Source of the DNA: Palsa-504 sp963844625
GTDB lineage: Bacteria > Actinomycetota > Actinomycetes > Streptosporangiales > Streptosporangiaceae
Assembly: GCA_963844625.1 (NCBI GenBank)
Contig: CAWJPF010000004.1
Coordinates: 62,001-126,000, forward strand
DNA length: 64,000 nucleotides
Direction of reading: 5' to 3'
Under the pieces are notes generated by a model. That model had not been told where the DNA came from. It searched no databases and saw only the letters and a program-made list of their open reading frames with translations. This document shows, one piece after another, positions 1 to 8,857 of the stretch. The position numbers were made by a program, and so were the translations under genes. How positions within the stretch are numbered: the stretch's first letter is position 1; the number at the start of each line of letters is the position of its first letter.

Positions 1-65
1 CGTGCGGCCGGGCTGCAGGCGGGTTGCCGGGCCGGTCGAGACGCGGGACCAGACTGCTGCGGCGG

Positions 66-413
66 TTATGCCGGCGGCCAGCCGCCGGCGGGATAGCCCA
101 CGGATCGCAAGTAGCCGCGGGCCTGTGCTACCGCGCCATCAACGTCGGCCAGGCTGAGGCCGACGATGTAGTCGTCTGGGTTCCCCTTGCCGTCGGTGTC
201 GTAGCTCAGCACCCAGCCGGATCGCCACCCGCGGCCGAGCGGGTAGCGCTCGTGCCAGATGAGCATCGCGGTCAGGTTGCCGTCGAACACCACGTCGTCC
301 GGATCGAGGTCATCCTCGAATACGCGGCCACTGAGGTCGGGCGGGACGATCACGCGGACAGCAGGTAGCTCCTCGTCGCGGAGATGGCCGATCTCGCCAG
401 CCGGCTTGGACAT
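66..413 (-). CDS. Hypothetical protein, 115 aa
   Basis: Not recognised. The ATG start lies at the right end on the minus strand and the frame has codon use typical of the neighbours. The product is acidic and soluble, with no signal peptide or membrane segment. It contains aromatic/charged stretches such as WHERYPLGRGWRSGW and DTDGKGNPDDYIVGL, suggesting a small beta-rich fold. It sits alone, with no gene to its left in the window. Function cannot be assigned. Confidence 0.6.
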   Translation of the reverse strand: MSKPAGEIGHLRDEELPAVRVIVPPDLSGRVFEDDLDPDDVVFDGNLTAMLIWHERYPLGRGWRSGWVLSYDTDGKGNPDDYIVGLSLADVDGAVAQARGYLRSVGYPAGGWPPA

Positions 414-929
414 AACCAGAATCTAACTACGTGCGCGCGTTCCAACGGCCGCCGATGACGCAGCGTTACAAGTTGAACCGTCACGGCTCGGTGTGACGCC
501 CGGGCAGATACCGGCACGGGGCCACCGTACGCTTCACGCGGCGTCGCAACCGGGCTAGGGCGCATTCCTCCGCCGGCTCGCACCGGCGAGGGGGATGCAC
601 CACGGCCCGTTCGGGTAAATGATCTTCTGTGGTAAGGGGGAGCCGAATGGTCAGTACGGTGCCACCGTCCATACCGAAGACGGGACTGGGCGTGCCGCTC
701 CGGGAAGCCCTGTTCCCTGACCGTAGCATGTCCAATATGTGCCTCGAACGGTGTTTAATGCCGATGTTCGCACAGGTTATGCCAATGTCCGGACACGCAC
801 CGCGGTCGCGGCCGCGACGCGTGCGGTGGGTCGCATTGGAGGGATTCGAGGCGCTGCACGTGGTCTGTGTTCAGATACTGACGAATGGAGTCCGCCGGAC
901 CCCCGGCTATACCGTGTGCCTGGTCCATC
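414..929. other. Intergenic region upstream of the antiporter gene
   Basis: About 515 bases without a convincing gene. Short open frames exist on both strands but none has family-like sequence or a good ribosome-binding site. The stretch should hold divergent promoters for the small gene on the left and the antiporter on the right. No riboswitch or hairpin could be supported by eye. Confidence 0.4.
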
Positions 930-2159
930 ATGATCACCTTTAACAGCCTCCTGATCATCGGCGCGGTGGCCGTCGCGGTCCCTCTGCTGCTTGGGCTCGT
1001 CCCGGCGGTGAAGGTGCCGGCCGTAGTGCTGGAAATCCTCGGAGGTGTCCTGGTCGGACCGGCGGTTCTCGGGTGGGTGCATCTCGACGTGGCTGTCCGG
1101 GTGACAGCCGACCTGGGCCTGGGTTTCCTGCTGTTCATGGCCGGCTACGAGATTGACCTGCGCCGTTTCGAGCGCCGGGTCCTCATCCTGGCCGGCCAGG
1201 CTTTCGTTGTTTCCGTGGCGCTGGCCCTGCTGGTCGCCTACGGGCTCCAGCTGGCAGGCCAGGTCAACGACGGCCTGCTCGTGGGAATCACGTTGGCGGC
1301 GACCTCACTCGGGATCCTGGTGCCTATTCTCAAGGATGCCAGCCAGACAAAGACAGGCTTCGGCCAGATGATCATGGCCGCGGGTTCGCTGGCGGAACTC
1401 GCCCCTCTCGTCCTGCTGTCCGTGTTCTTCTCGGCATCGTCGGCGAACCCATCGGTGGAGCTGGGACTGCTCGCCGGGTTCGTCGCCTTTACCGCGGTAG
1501 TTGTCGTGGCGGCCCATCGCGTCAGGACATGGGGTCCGCTGCGAGAGATAGTGCACCGGTTGGAGAACACGAGCTCCCAGCTGCGCGTCCGGCTGGCCAT
1601 CACCTTCGCCCTGGCCTTCGCGGTGGTAGCCGAGCACTTCGGGCTGGCCATGATCCTCGGAACATTCCTGGCCGGGGTCATCGTGCGCCGGACCGGCGAG
1701 TCGCCGGCCTCCCATGAGGAATTCAAAGGCAAGCTGGAAGCGATCGGCTTCGGGTTCTTGATCCCGGTGTTCTTTGTAAGCACCGGCGTGGGCCTCGACA
1801 TAGCCTCCCTGTTCCACAGCGTCCGGGCGATAATTCTCGTACCGGTCTTCCTGGTCGCTCTGCTGGTGGTGCGGGGACTTCCGGCCCTGCTTTACGTACG
1901 GATCCTGGGACGTACACACGCCCTAGCAGCAGGTTTCATGCAAGCTACATCTCTGACCTTCATCGTGGTGGCCACCGTCATCGGAGTCGAGACCCATCAC
2001 CAACGGCCGTCCACCGCCACCGCTCTAGTGGTGGCGGGCCTGTTGTCGGTGATCATCTACCCGCCGGTCGCATTGCAGCTACTGAAGAGGCCCGCTGATC
2101 GCCAGGACGCACGCTCTCCAGCCCCTGCCACGTCCGCCCGCCGTGAGGAGCTACTTTGA
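930..2159 (+). CDS. Cation:proton antiporter, CPA2 family (KefB/GerN/NapA-like)
   Basis: Integral membrane antiporter of about 409 residues, expected to exchange Na+ or K+ for protons at the cytoplasmic membrane. Hydrophobic helices run through almost the whole protein. Characteristic CPA2 segments are visible: GLGFLLFMAGYEIDLRRF near residue 65, TSLGILVPILKDA near residue 125, and a late FVSTGVGLDI segment. The protein ends with a short charged tail and has no TrkA-N (RCK) domain. The ATG at 930, which begins directly with the first helix, is preferred over an upstream in-frame ATG at 885 whose extra 15 residues look non-natural. The ion specificity cannot be read from sequence. It stands alone in its transcription unit. 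Confidence 0.85.
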   Translation: MITFNSLLIIGAVAVAVPLLLGLVPAVKVPAVVLEILGGVLVGPAVLGWVHLDVAVRVTADLGLGFLLFMAGYEIDLRRFERRVLILAGQAFVVSVALALLVAYGLQLAGQVNDGLLVGITLAATSLGILVPILKDASQTKTGFGQMIMAAGSLAELAPLVLLSVFFSASSANPSVELGLLAGFVAFTAVVVVAAHRVRTWGPLREIVHRLENTSSQLRVRLAITFALAFAVVAEHFGLAMILGTFLAGVIVRRTGESPASHEEFKGKLEAIGFGFLIPVFFVSTGVGLDIASLFHSVRAIILVPVFLVALLVVRGLPALLYVRILGRTHALAAGFMQATSLTFIVVATVIGVETHHQRPSTATALVVAGLLSVIIYPPVALQLLKRPADRQDARSPAPATSARREELL

Positions 2160-2307
2160 AAATCGAGGGCGCAGCGGTAGCCATGGGAGTCAGCGCGCTG
2201 AAGCCCAGGACTGGCAGGCTCTCAGTTCGGGCTGTCCGCCTGTCCCGCCCGTACGGCACGGCCGTGCTCCTGGAGGGAGGGGCAGTTCCGCCGAGTATGA
2301 TAGTTGT

Positions 2308-2565
2308 ATGAAACGCATCACGGTAAGCCTCCCGGACGAGCTGGTAGAGAAGATCAAGCGCGCGGCCGGAGGCAACCGACAGGTCAGTTCGTATGTGGCC
2401 ACTGCGCTGAAGGATTACCAGGAGCGCGAGACCTTGGACGACATTCTGGCCGCCTGGCGGGAAGAGACGCCGGTGCCCGAGGAGATCCGACGACAGGCCG
2501 AGGCCGAGCTTGACGATGTGGGGCTGACCGGCCTGCCAGAGGGCGGCGGCAGGCTGGCGGGGTGA
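2308..2565 (+). CDS. Ribbon-helix-helix (CopG/MetJ-type) antitoxin
   Basis: An 85-residue protein whose first 45 residues (MKRITVSLPDELVEKIK, then SSYVATALKDY) match the ribbon-helix-helix DNA-binding fold. The acidic C-terminal half is the usual toxin-neutralising tail. Its stop overlaps the GTG start of the PIN-domain gene by four bases (GTGA), the standard arrangement for an autoregulated type II toxin-antitoxin pair. The start at 2308 is chosen because the fold begins there; a longer frame opens upstream without family-like sequence. Inference: it represses its own promoter, which should lie just upstream. Confidence 0.85.
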   Translation: MKRITVSLPDELVEKIKRAAGGNRQVSSYVATALKDYQERETLDDILAAWREETPVPEEIRRQAEAELDDVGLTGLPEGGGRLAG

Positions 2566-2957
2566 ACGCGGCTACGACGACCGGGCTCACGCTCGACGCT
2601 GGCGCGCTTCTTGCGCTCGACCACCCTGCCAAGGCAATAGCCATGCAGGCACGATTGGATGAGGCCCGGCGGCGTGGGGGAACCATCTGCATCCCTGCGG
2701 AAGTCGTCGCGCAAGCATGGCGCAGTTCTCGCCAGGTCCGTCTCGCCAGACTACTTATGTCTTCCGGCATCGACATCGCGGTCATGACGCTGAGCGTGGC
2801 GCGGACCGTCGGGTTGATGTGCGCGGACACTAACCATCACGACGTAGTTGACGTACATGTCGTGCTCTGCGCCCGGCAGCGTCGCCACGCCGTCGTCACC
2901 AGCGACCCCGGCGACATCGCTCGGGTCGACCCGTCAGTGCCACGAATTCTCGTCTAG
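2562..2957 (+). CDS. PIN-domain toxin (VapC-like ribonuclease)
   Basis: A 131-residue PIN domain, predicted Mg2+-dependent ribonuclease of a type II toxin-antitoxin pair. The acidic residues expected of the active site are present: Asp in LTLDAGALLALD at the N-terminus, Glu in IPAEVVAQAW, Asp in the DVVDVHVV segment and Asp in TSDPGD near the end. GTG start, translationally coupled to the upstream ribbon-helix-helix antitoxin. The RNA target cannot be predicted from sequence. Confidence 0.85.
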   Translation: MNAATTTGLTLDAGALLALDHPAKAIAMQARLDEARRRGGTICIPAEVVAQAWRSSRQVRLARLLMSSGIDIAVMTLSVARTVGLMCADTNHHDVVDVHVVLCARQRRHAVVTSDPGDIARVDPSVPRILV

Positions 2958-3266
2958 CCCAGGCATCGCTCGCCATCGCCCGGCTGGAGGCTCTGACCTG
3001 CCGACGTACGAGCTGGCGCCGCTGGACAACGAGGCAGCACGGGCCCTGCCGGCTGCCTCAGGAGGCGCCGGGTGGCGGCTGGACCGACAGCGGCATCTGT
3101 GCTTGCGGATCCGTTCGGGATCTACTAGTCGGCGATCCAGCTGCCGTGGAAGCCGAGCGGGATCCTGGCCGGCAGGTGGACACGATGGCCCGGTCATCGA
3201 CGCGGGGGAATTCCTGCGGCCGGTCATCGAGGCGCTGCTGGCTGGACGGTCGGCTGGTGTCGTGTT
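2958..3266. other. Convergent intergenic region, no gene seen
   Basis: About 310 bases between the toxin gene and the DUF2254 gene, which point at each other. Open frames run through it on the plus strand but do not resemble any family. No clear terminator hairpin was found. Confidence 0.35.
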
Positions 3267-4562
3267 TCAGCCCAGCCCCTCCCGGTCTGCTACCGAGGCC
3301 ACGGACGCGAACGGGGCAGGCAGCGCAGCGCTAACCGCAGCTTCCAGCAGGCTTCGCTGGCCGCCGATGGCGGCCTGCCGCTCCGCGGGGAGCGTGGCTT
3401 CGAGCTCATCGAGCATCCCGTGAATGCGCCGGACCACCTGAGGTGCGTCGGCGCCGTAACGGATGACCTCGGTCAAGGCGAGCACCAGCAGACCGTCGAA
3501 GTTCCGCAGCTTCCGCTTGACCCTGACCGTCCCGCTGGAATCCACCCGCAAGCCGGTCGGGTCGAGCCGGCAGCCCGTGATGGCCAGGAGGTCGCTGATG
3601 CGATCGATGGCCTGGACCCCTGTCGTGGGATCGTTGACGGCCGGGGACAGCGCGCGGATCGCGACATCCACGAGCTGCCGGAAGCCGAACGCCGGATCCT
3701 GCACGAAGGTGCGTTCGCCGCGGATCAGGAAAAACCTGGTGACATCGCGGTCGCGCAGGTCCCCGCCGTGTACGAGCGCAACGGGGGTGCCGTGAGCCAG
3801 GTACTCCCCTACTCCGACGATCAGCTCGAGCCAGCACTCCTGCCGCCGGCACAATTCGACCAGACCGTGCAGGTCGATGGCCGTAACGACCCCGGCTGGC
3901 CCCGCATAGCGGAGGCGACGCGGTGAGGGGTCCGGCGAGCGAGGCGCGACGTCAACGTAGGCTGACGCCGGCGGGAAGTTTTCCTCGATGGCCTGCCGGC
4001 TCTCGGTAGCGATCGTTTCAAGCAGGTACTGGACGCGCATAAGCCGCACCACGCCATGCAGGTAAGCGACGAACCCGAAGACCGTCGCCACGGTCAGCGC
4101 CAGCAAAGTGGTCACCGATACCACTGGCGCGAACTGCTTCGCCGACGTGACCGAAGCCCGGTTGCTGATCAGGATGATCACGGAGAAGACGAAGGTGGCG
4201 AGGAACAAGCCGAGCGTCACCCGGGTGATCCGGGAGCGGATGAAGATCCGCACCGTCCTGGGCGAGTACTGGCTCGCGGCGAGCTGGATGGCCACCAGCG
4301 TGGTGGCGAACACCACGGCCACGAACGCCAGGGTGGAGGCTGCGATGGCGCCGGCGAAGGTGGCGGCGCTGCCGGGGTCGCTCACCAGGTCCGGCCGCAC
4401 GCCGATCGGGGCATCGACCCGGGCGTCCAGCCAGATGGTGAGATTGGCCGCGGCGATCGCGGCTGCCGCGAAGATGGCCGGCAGGAACCACAGTGACACC
4501 GCGATCCGCTGGCGGAAGTCAGTGCGCCACAGCGGCTCTGGCTGTACGGGAAGCGCTCTCAT
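3267..4562 (-). CDS. DUF2254 family membrane protein
   Basis: A 431-residue predicted membrane protein. Four hydrophobic helices occupy about the first 165 residues, including an FAGAIAASTLAFVAVVFATT stretch, followed by the family-typical SQYSPRTVRIFIRS motif. The remaining soluble half includes DVAIRALSPAVNDPTTG, the conserved signature of DUF2254. Function is unknown; the family is widespread in bacteria and usually stands alone. The ATG at 4562 was taken as start rather than a TTG six codons upstream. It lies downstream of, and on the same strand as, the sigma factor gene, 82 bases away, so co-transcription is possible. Confidence 0.85.
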   Translation of the reverse strand: MRALPVQPEPLWRTDFRQRIAVSLWFLPAIFAAAAIAAANLTIWLDARVDAPIGVRPDLVSDPGSAATFAGAIAASTLAFVAVVFATTLVAIQLAASQYSPRTVRIFIRSRITRVTLGLFLATFVFSVIILISNRASVTSAKQFAPVVSVTTLLALTVATVFGFVAYLHGVVRLMRVQYLLETIATESRQAIEENFPPASAYVDVAPRSPDPSPRRLRYAGPAGVVTAIDLHGLVELCRRQECWLELIVGVGEYLAHGTPVALVHGGDLRDRDVTRFFLIRGERTFVQDPAFGFRQLVDVAIRALSPAVNDPTTGVQAIDRISDLLAITGCRLDPTGLRVDSSGTVRVKRKLRNFDGLLVLALTEVIRYGADAPQVVRRIHGMLDELEATLPAERQAAIGGQRSLLEAAVSAALPAPFASVASVADREGLG

Positions 4563-4644
4563 GAATCGAGAGTCTCTCAATCCACGGCCGGCACCGGAAT
4601 CCCAGGGTGTCTGGGATCGGCGGAAGCGAGGGTGGAGACGAGCG

Positions 4645-5580
4645 TCAGCCTGTCGTCCAGGGCCGGAGCTTGTCGGGGTTGCGGACCGCCCAGATGTGGG
4701 TGATCCGGTCGCCCGCGACGCCGAACGCGAACACCGTCACGGTGACGCCGTCTTGCTGGGCGATCAGGCCGGGCTGGCCGTTGACCGTGCGCTCCAGGAG
4801 CGTCAGGCTGGTTACCTTGCCGGCGAGATCGACCATGTAGCGCGCGATCTGCTCGCCGCCTTCGATCGGGCGCAGGGAGGCGGCGGCGAGGCCGCCGCCG
4901 TCGGCGACCACGGTGGCGCCGGGGTCGAGCAGCCCGATAAGGGCGCCGATATCCCCGGCTTCCCATGCCCGCTTGAAGTCCCTGACGACGCCGGCCTGCC
5001 GGGCGGCCGGGGCCGCGGGAGCCTGCGCGGCGCGGATGCGCCGGCGGGCCGAGGAGGCCAGCTGGCGGCATGCCGCCGGGGTTCGGCCCACGATGTCAGC
5101 CACTTCGGCGAAGGAGTAGCTGAAGACGTCGTGCAGGATGAACGCCACGCGCTCGGCCGGGGTCATCGATTCGAGGACGACGAGGAAGGCCATGCTGACC
5201 GACTCATCCATGGTGACCCGGTCGGCCGGGTCAGCCGCGATGCCGCCCGGACGCCCGCCCGGCCACTCCGCGGACCCGGGCAGCGGCTCGGGGATCCATT
5301 CGCCCACGTAGCGCTCCCGCCGGACCCGGGCCGAGCCGAGCAGGTCCAGGCAGATGCGGCTGGCGACCTTCGTCAGCCAGGCGCCGGGGGATTCAATGGC
5401 GTCCTGCTGCTGCCGGGACATGGTGTACCAGCGGGCGTAGGTCTCCTGCACGGCATCCTCGGCCTCGGCCAGGGAGCCCAGCAGCCGGTAGGCGAGGTTG
5501 ATCAGCTGACGCCGCTCGCTCATGATCTCGTTCAGGCCCAGGTCGGGTCGGCCGCCTCCTGGCTCGGATCGGGTGGTCAT
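4645..5580 (-). CDS. sigJ: RNA polymerase sigma factor, SigJ/ECF41-like
   Basis: A 311-residue extracytoplasmic-function sigma factor. Region 2 covers roughly residues 15-85 (LINLAYRLLGSLAEAEDAVQ, then the WLTKVASRICLDLL segment). Region 4 is near residues 130-180 (YSFAEVADIVGRTPAACRQL). A SnoaL/NTF2-like C-terminal domain of about 110 residues follows. Known biology of SigJ/ECF41 proteins: the extra domain modulates sigma activity in place of a classical anti-sigma factor. The ATG at 5580 follows a strong AAGGGAGG ribosome-binding site. The gene is divergent from yceI, and ECF41 factors often control a neighbouring oxidoreductase or SnoaL gene, so the three genes on its right are candidate targets. 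Confidence 0.9.
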   Translation of the reverse strand: MTTRSEPGGGRPDLGLNEIMSERRQLINLAYRLLGSLAEAEDAVQETYARWYTMSRQQQDAIESPGAWLTKVASRICLDLLGSARVRRERYVGEWIPEPLPGSAEWPGGRPGGIAADPADRVTMDESVSMAFLVVLESMTPAERVAFILHDVFSYSFAEVADIVGRTPAACRQLASSARRRIRAAQAPAAPAARQAGVVRDFKRAWEAGDIGALIGLLDPGATVVADGGGLAAASLRPIEGGEQIARYMVDLAGKVTSLTLLERTVNGQPGLIAQQDGVTVTVFAFGVAGDRITHIWAVRNPDKLRPWTTG

Positions 5581-5774
5581 GGTGCCGGCGCCTCCCTTGG
5601 TCGCAGCTGCCCTCACTAGTTTCGACGAGACACCGCACCGGAATGTGAGGTCGGCGCGTCGCCTGACATTCCGGAGAGTTGTGTCGTCGTCCTGGTGAGA
5701 AGAACACACCCGCCGTGGCGTCCGCACTACTGCCCGCGCCGCGTAGCCGCGGCACCACATCCATGGAGGAAGCC

Positions 5775-6338
5775 ATGAACGCCGCCCCCGCGACCGTCGC
5801 GATCCCGGGCTACCTGGTCGGTACCTGGAAGGCCGACCCGGCGCACTCCGAGATCGCCTTCTCCGTCCGGCACCTCATGGTCGGTAAGGTGCGCGGCCGG
5901 TTCACCAGCTACGACGTCACGATCGTCACCAGCGAGGACCTACGGAGCTCGTCGGTTGCCACGACGATCGACCTGGCGTCCGTCGACACCGGCAACGAAC
6001 CGCGTGACAACCACCTCCGCTCCGCCGACTACTTCGAGGTCGGGAAGTACCCGACGATGAGCTACCGCTCCACCGGCATACGCCGAACCGACGACGGCTG
6101 GGGCATCGACGGTGAGCTGACGTTGCACGGCGTGACCCGGCAGGTGCCCCTGGCCGTCGAGGTGAACGGGTTCGTCCCGGACCAGTGGGGCGGGCAGCGG
6201 GCCGGCTTCTCCGTCACCGGGCAGATCAACCGGCGCGACTTCGGCATCGACATCAGCATCCCGATGGACGCCGGTGGCGTCGCGGTCGGCGACAAGGTGT
6301 CGATCAGCCTCGAGGTCGAGGCCGTCCTCCAGAAATGA
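5775..6338 (+). CDS. yceI: YceI family lipid-binding protein
   Basis: A 187-residue YceI-like protein. The family forms a lipocalin-like beta barrel that binds isoprenoid or other lipid ligands. Typical features are the opening WKADPAHSEIAFSVRHLMV, the middle RDNHLRSADYFEVGKYPTM, and RRDFGI near the C-terminus. There is no signal peptide, so it is probably cytoplasmic, unlike E. coli YceI. The ATG at 5775 follows GGAGGAAGCC, a good ribosome-binding site. It is the first of three same-strand genes and is divergent from the SigJ-like sigma factor. Confidence 0.9.
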   Translation: MNAAPATVAIPGYLVGTWKADPAHSEIAFSVRHLMVGKVRGRFTSYDVTIVTSEDLRSSSVATTIDLASVDTGNEPRDNHLRSADYFEVGKYPTMSYRSTGIRRTDDGWGIDGELTLHGVTRQVPLAVEVNGFVPDQWGGQRAGFSVTGQINRRDFGIDISIPMDAGGVAVGDKVSISLEVEAVLQK

Positions 6339-6433
6339 CCCGACCCGGGCGGGCTGCCGCGGACCGGCAGCCGAATCTCCCGCCATGACAGCGATGACCA
6401 CCCGGATGTTATATCGACCCCAGGAGAAGCCTC

Positions 6434-6868
6434 ATGTCAGCAGCCCAGGTAACAGCCAACAAAGCGACATTCAGCCGCTTCCATGACGCCGTGAACACCG
6501 GCGATGCGGAGGTCATCTCGAAGGCGATCGACGAGGTCGTCGAGCCGGACGTGCTGTTCCACGCGCCAGTGCCGACCGGCGCGACGGGCGCGCAGGCGCT
6601 CAGGCAAGTGTGGGCGGTGCTCCTTCGCGCGTTCCCTGACCTTCACGTCGCGGTCGAGGATCTAATCGCGGAGGGGGACAAGGTCGTCGCCAGGAATACT
6701 GTTACCGGGACCCACCAGGGCGAGTACAGGGGTGTCCCGCCGACCGGCAAATCCGTCACCTATAACGAGATCTTCGTCGTCCGCTTCGCCGGCAGCCGAA
6801 TCGCCGAGATCTGGGGGGTCGTCGACGTCCTCTCCCAGATGAAACAGCTCGGCATGATTCCCGCCTAG
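6434..6868 (+). CDS. SnoaL-like ester cyclase family protein
   Basis: A 144-residue NTF2-fold protein of the SnoaL/ester cyclase type. Segments such as RFHDAVNTGDAEVISKAID, FPDLHVAVEDLIAEGDKVV and GVPPTGKSVTYNEIFVVRF are diagnostic of the family. Polyketide cyclases share this fold, but most stand-alone members have no known reaction. It follows yceI by 95 bases and precedes an oxidoreductase, and the nearby sigma factor also carries a SnoaL domain, consistent with a shared small-molecule or stress response. Confidence 0.85.
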   Translation: MSAAQVTANKATFSRFHDAVNTGDAEVISKAIDEVVEPDVLFHAPVPTGATGAQALRQVWAVLLRAFPDLHVAVEDLIAEGDKVVARNTVTGTHQGEYRGVPPTGKSVTYNEIFVVRFAGSRIAEIWGVVDVLSQMKQLGMIPA

Positions 6869-6921
6869 CGAAGCCGCCCCCGGCCACTAGAACTGCATCT
6901 CCGCACGAAAGGGAACTGGCG

Positions 6922-7842
6922 ATGAAGGCCATCCGCATCCACGAACCAGCCGCCATCAGCGGGCTTGTCTTCGAGGAGGTACCCGATGCCACGCCCGGGC
7001 TCTGCGACGTGCTGGTCAAGGTCGCCGCGTGCGGCATCACGCACAACGAGCTGGACTGGCCCGTCTGGACCTGCCGGGCCGGTCACCGGCGGACCTCGAT
7101 CATCCCCGGCCACGAGGTGTCGGGGGTCGTCGCCGCGCTGGGATACGGGACGGCCGGCATCGCCGTCGGCGACGAGGTGTTCGGGCTGACCGACCAGTTC
7201 CGTGACGGGGCGGCCGCCGAGTACGTGGCCGTCGAGGCCCGTAACGTGGCCCCGAAGCCGCGCACCGCCGACCACGTGCACGCCGCGGCGGTGCCGCGGG
7301 CCGGCCTGACGGCATGGCAGGCCCTGTTCGACCACGGAAAGCTGGTCCGGGGGCAGACGGTGATCATTCACGGCGCGGGCGGCGCGGTCGGATCGACGGC
7401 GGTCCAGCTGGCCCGCTGGGCCGGCGCCGAGGTGATCGGAACCGGGCGCAGCCGGGCCCGGCCGCTGGCCACCGAGCTGGGCGCTGACCGCTTCATCGCG
7501 CTGGACACCGACCACCTCGAGGACGCGGCCGGACAGGCCAACCTGGTGTTCGACACGATCGGCGGCGAGGTGCTCGCCCGGTCGCCCGTCCTCCTCCGGC
7601 CCGGGGGAACGCTGGTCACGATCAAGGCCGCCGCGCCGCCGCCTGCCAGCAGGGACGACATCAAGACGGTCGTCTTCATCCAGGAGTCCAGCCGCGCTCA
7701 GCTGACTGAACTCGCCCGCCTGGTCGACGAGGGGCACCTCCACCCCCAGGTCGGCGCGGTGTATCCGCTCGCGCAAGCAGCCCAGGCGTACCGTGCGAAG
7801 GCCGCCGGCGGCATCCCCGGCAGGATTGTCCTCCAGCCCTGA
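6922..7842 (+). CDS. NADP-dependent quinone oxidoreductase-like MDR protein
   Basis: A 306-residue medium-chain dehydrogenase/reductase without structural zinc cysteines, of the quinone oxidoreductase type. The N-terminal GroES-like domain contains GITHNELDW and GHEVSGVV. The Rossmann domain has the nucleotide-binding motif IIHGAGGAVGSTAVQLARW near residue 155. The C-terminus AQAYRAKAAGGIPGRIVLQP is typical. It should reduce an electrophilic carbonyl or quinone with NAD(P)H in the cytoplasm. It lies 53 bases after the SnoaL gene with an AAAGGGAAC ribosome-binding site, and is probably part of the SigJ-linked unit. Confidence 0.87.
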   Translation: MKAIRIHEPAAISGLVFEEVPDATPGLCDVLVKVAACGITHNELDWPVWTCRAGHRRTSIIPGHEVSGVVAALGYGTAGIAVGDEVFGLTDQFRDGAAAEYVAVEARNVAPKPRTADHVHAAAVPRAGLTAWQALFDHGKLVRGQTVIIHGAGGAVGSTAVQLARWAGAEVIGTGRSRARPLATELGADRFIALDTDHLEDAAGQANLVFDTIGGEVLARSPVLLRPGGTLVTIKAAAPPPASRDDIKTVVFIQESSRAQLTELARLVDEGHLHPQVGAVYPLAQAAQAYRAKAAGGIPGRIVLQP

Positions 7843-7922
7843 TCCAGGGGCTGCTCGCCTCAGCATCGACCGGCGTTCGCGACCGCCGTGGTCGAGGCCC
7901 CGCGCCCGCCGCATCGCGCCCC

Positions 7923-8720
7923 TCAGCCACCCCGGAGGCGTCCTGCCGACAGCACCCGGCGCGGGTGCCTGCCGTCGACGTACCCCACGAACGGCGGGTA
8001 GATGTTGTAGCCGAGCAGTTCCTGCAGCCGTTCGGGCAACTCGCGGGCGATGTCGCGGGGCACGGCCAGGCAGTGGTTCTCCTGTGGCCGCAGCCAGCCG
8101 GCCGCGTACTCCAGGATCACGCCGAGTCGCGGCCGGGTGGTCTGGTTCGCGCCGCCTCCGTGCCAGAGGCTGCCCAGGTAGAACAGGGCCGATCTGGGTG
8201 ACATCACGGCCGTCTCCACCGGATCGCCGGGGCCCGGCTGCCGGCCCGGCTCCCACTGGTGGCTGCCGGGGATGAACCTGGTGGCGCCGTTCTCCGCGGT
8301 GAACTCGTCGAGCGGCCACATGGTGTTGACCACCAGCGGCGGATGCGGCTCGGGCACCGGGTAGATGGCGTCGTCCCGGTGCAGGATCTGCGCCTTCTCC
8401 CCCGGCCCGATGCAGATGCCGACCGGGGCGCTGAGCTGGTAATGGCCCAGGACCTGATCCAGGACGCCGAGCAGCAGCGGGCCGGTGGCGAGCGCGTCGA
8501 ACACGCGGGTCTTGGCGAACAGCGCGTAGATTCGCTGCGTGTCAAAGCCTTCGAAGGAGTTCCGCCCGCTCCGGGTGGTCCGCAGCACCCGGTCCAGGTC
8601 AGCGCGGGCGTTCTGCGCGCCGTCCGGGGTCATCATGCCGGTCACGACTACGTAGCCGTCGTCCATCAGCCGCCGGGCCACGTCCTGGCTGGGCGAGGTG
8701 GCGGACATCGTTGCCGTCAT
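7923..8720 (-). CDS. Phytanoyl-CoA dioxygenase (PhyH) family protein
   Basis: A 265-residue Fe(II)/2-oxoglutarate-dependent oxygenase. The metal triad is visible as HRDD in the middle (His and Asp) and His in SLWHGGGAN; the downstream TTRPRLGVILEY supplies the likely 2-oxoglutarate Arg. Family members hydroxylate diverse small molecules, and the substrate here is unknown. It is the last minus-strand gene of the homoprotocatechuate operon, 44 bases beyond the zinc-ribbon frame, so it may be co-transcribed with hpaD. Whether it belongs to the pathway is not evident. Confidence 0.85.
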   Translation of the reverse strand: MTATMSATSPSQDVARRLMDDGYVVVTGMMTPDGAQNARADLDRVLRTTRSGRNSFEGFDTQRIYALFAKTRVFDALATGPLLLGVLDQVLGHYQLSAPVGICIGPGEKAQILHRDDAIYPVPEPHPPLVVNTMWPLDEFTAENGATRFIPGSHQWEPGRQPGPGDPVETAVMSPRSALFYLGSLWHGGGANQTTRPRLGVILEYAAGWLRPQENHCLAVPRDIARELPERLQELLGYNIYPPFVGYVDGRHPRRVLSAGRLRGG

Positions 8721-8764
8721 CAGCCTGAGACTAGGCGGCCGGGCGCCTGCGGTCTAGCCTCAGG

Positions 8765-8857
8765 TCACTCGGCGGGCATGTCGGCTCGGCACTGCGGGCA
8801 TGTAGTGGGCGGGTCGGCGTCGGCGATCGCTCCGCAGCGCGGGCAGGTGCGGTTCAG
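8765..8857 (-). CDS. Possible 30-residue zinc-ribbon protein
   Basis: A short frame overlapping the hpaD stop codon (CTGA) and reading LNRTCPRCGAIADADPPT, then CPQC and a short tail. Two CxxC pairs separated by eleven residues form a textbook minimal zinc ribbon. The only available start is a CTG that overlaps the hpaD TGA, so translation would need coupling or re-initiation. Alternatively the segment is a C-terminal extension of HpaD reached by a frameshift, or an eroded remnant. The cysteine pattern is clear; expression is uncertain. Confidence 0.4.
   Translation of the reverse strand: MNRTCPRCGAIADADPPTTCPQCRADMPAE

Noticed and set aside
481..735. Minus-strand frame with GGTVLTIRLPL, like the end of a sensor kinase ATPase domain
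   Set aside because: Only about ten residues look right; no N, G1 or G2 box is present, so a kinase relic cannot be supported.
600..929. Possible c-di-AMP or K+ related riboswitch before the antiporter gene
   Set aside because: GGGGGAGCCG is suggestive but the required paired regions were not found by eye.
2848..3266. Plus-strand frame continuing past the PIN toxin gene
   Set aside because: Overlaps the toxin in another frame and then runs through low-conservation sequence; no ribosome-binding site or family match.
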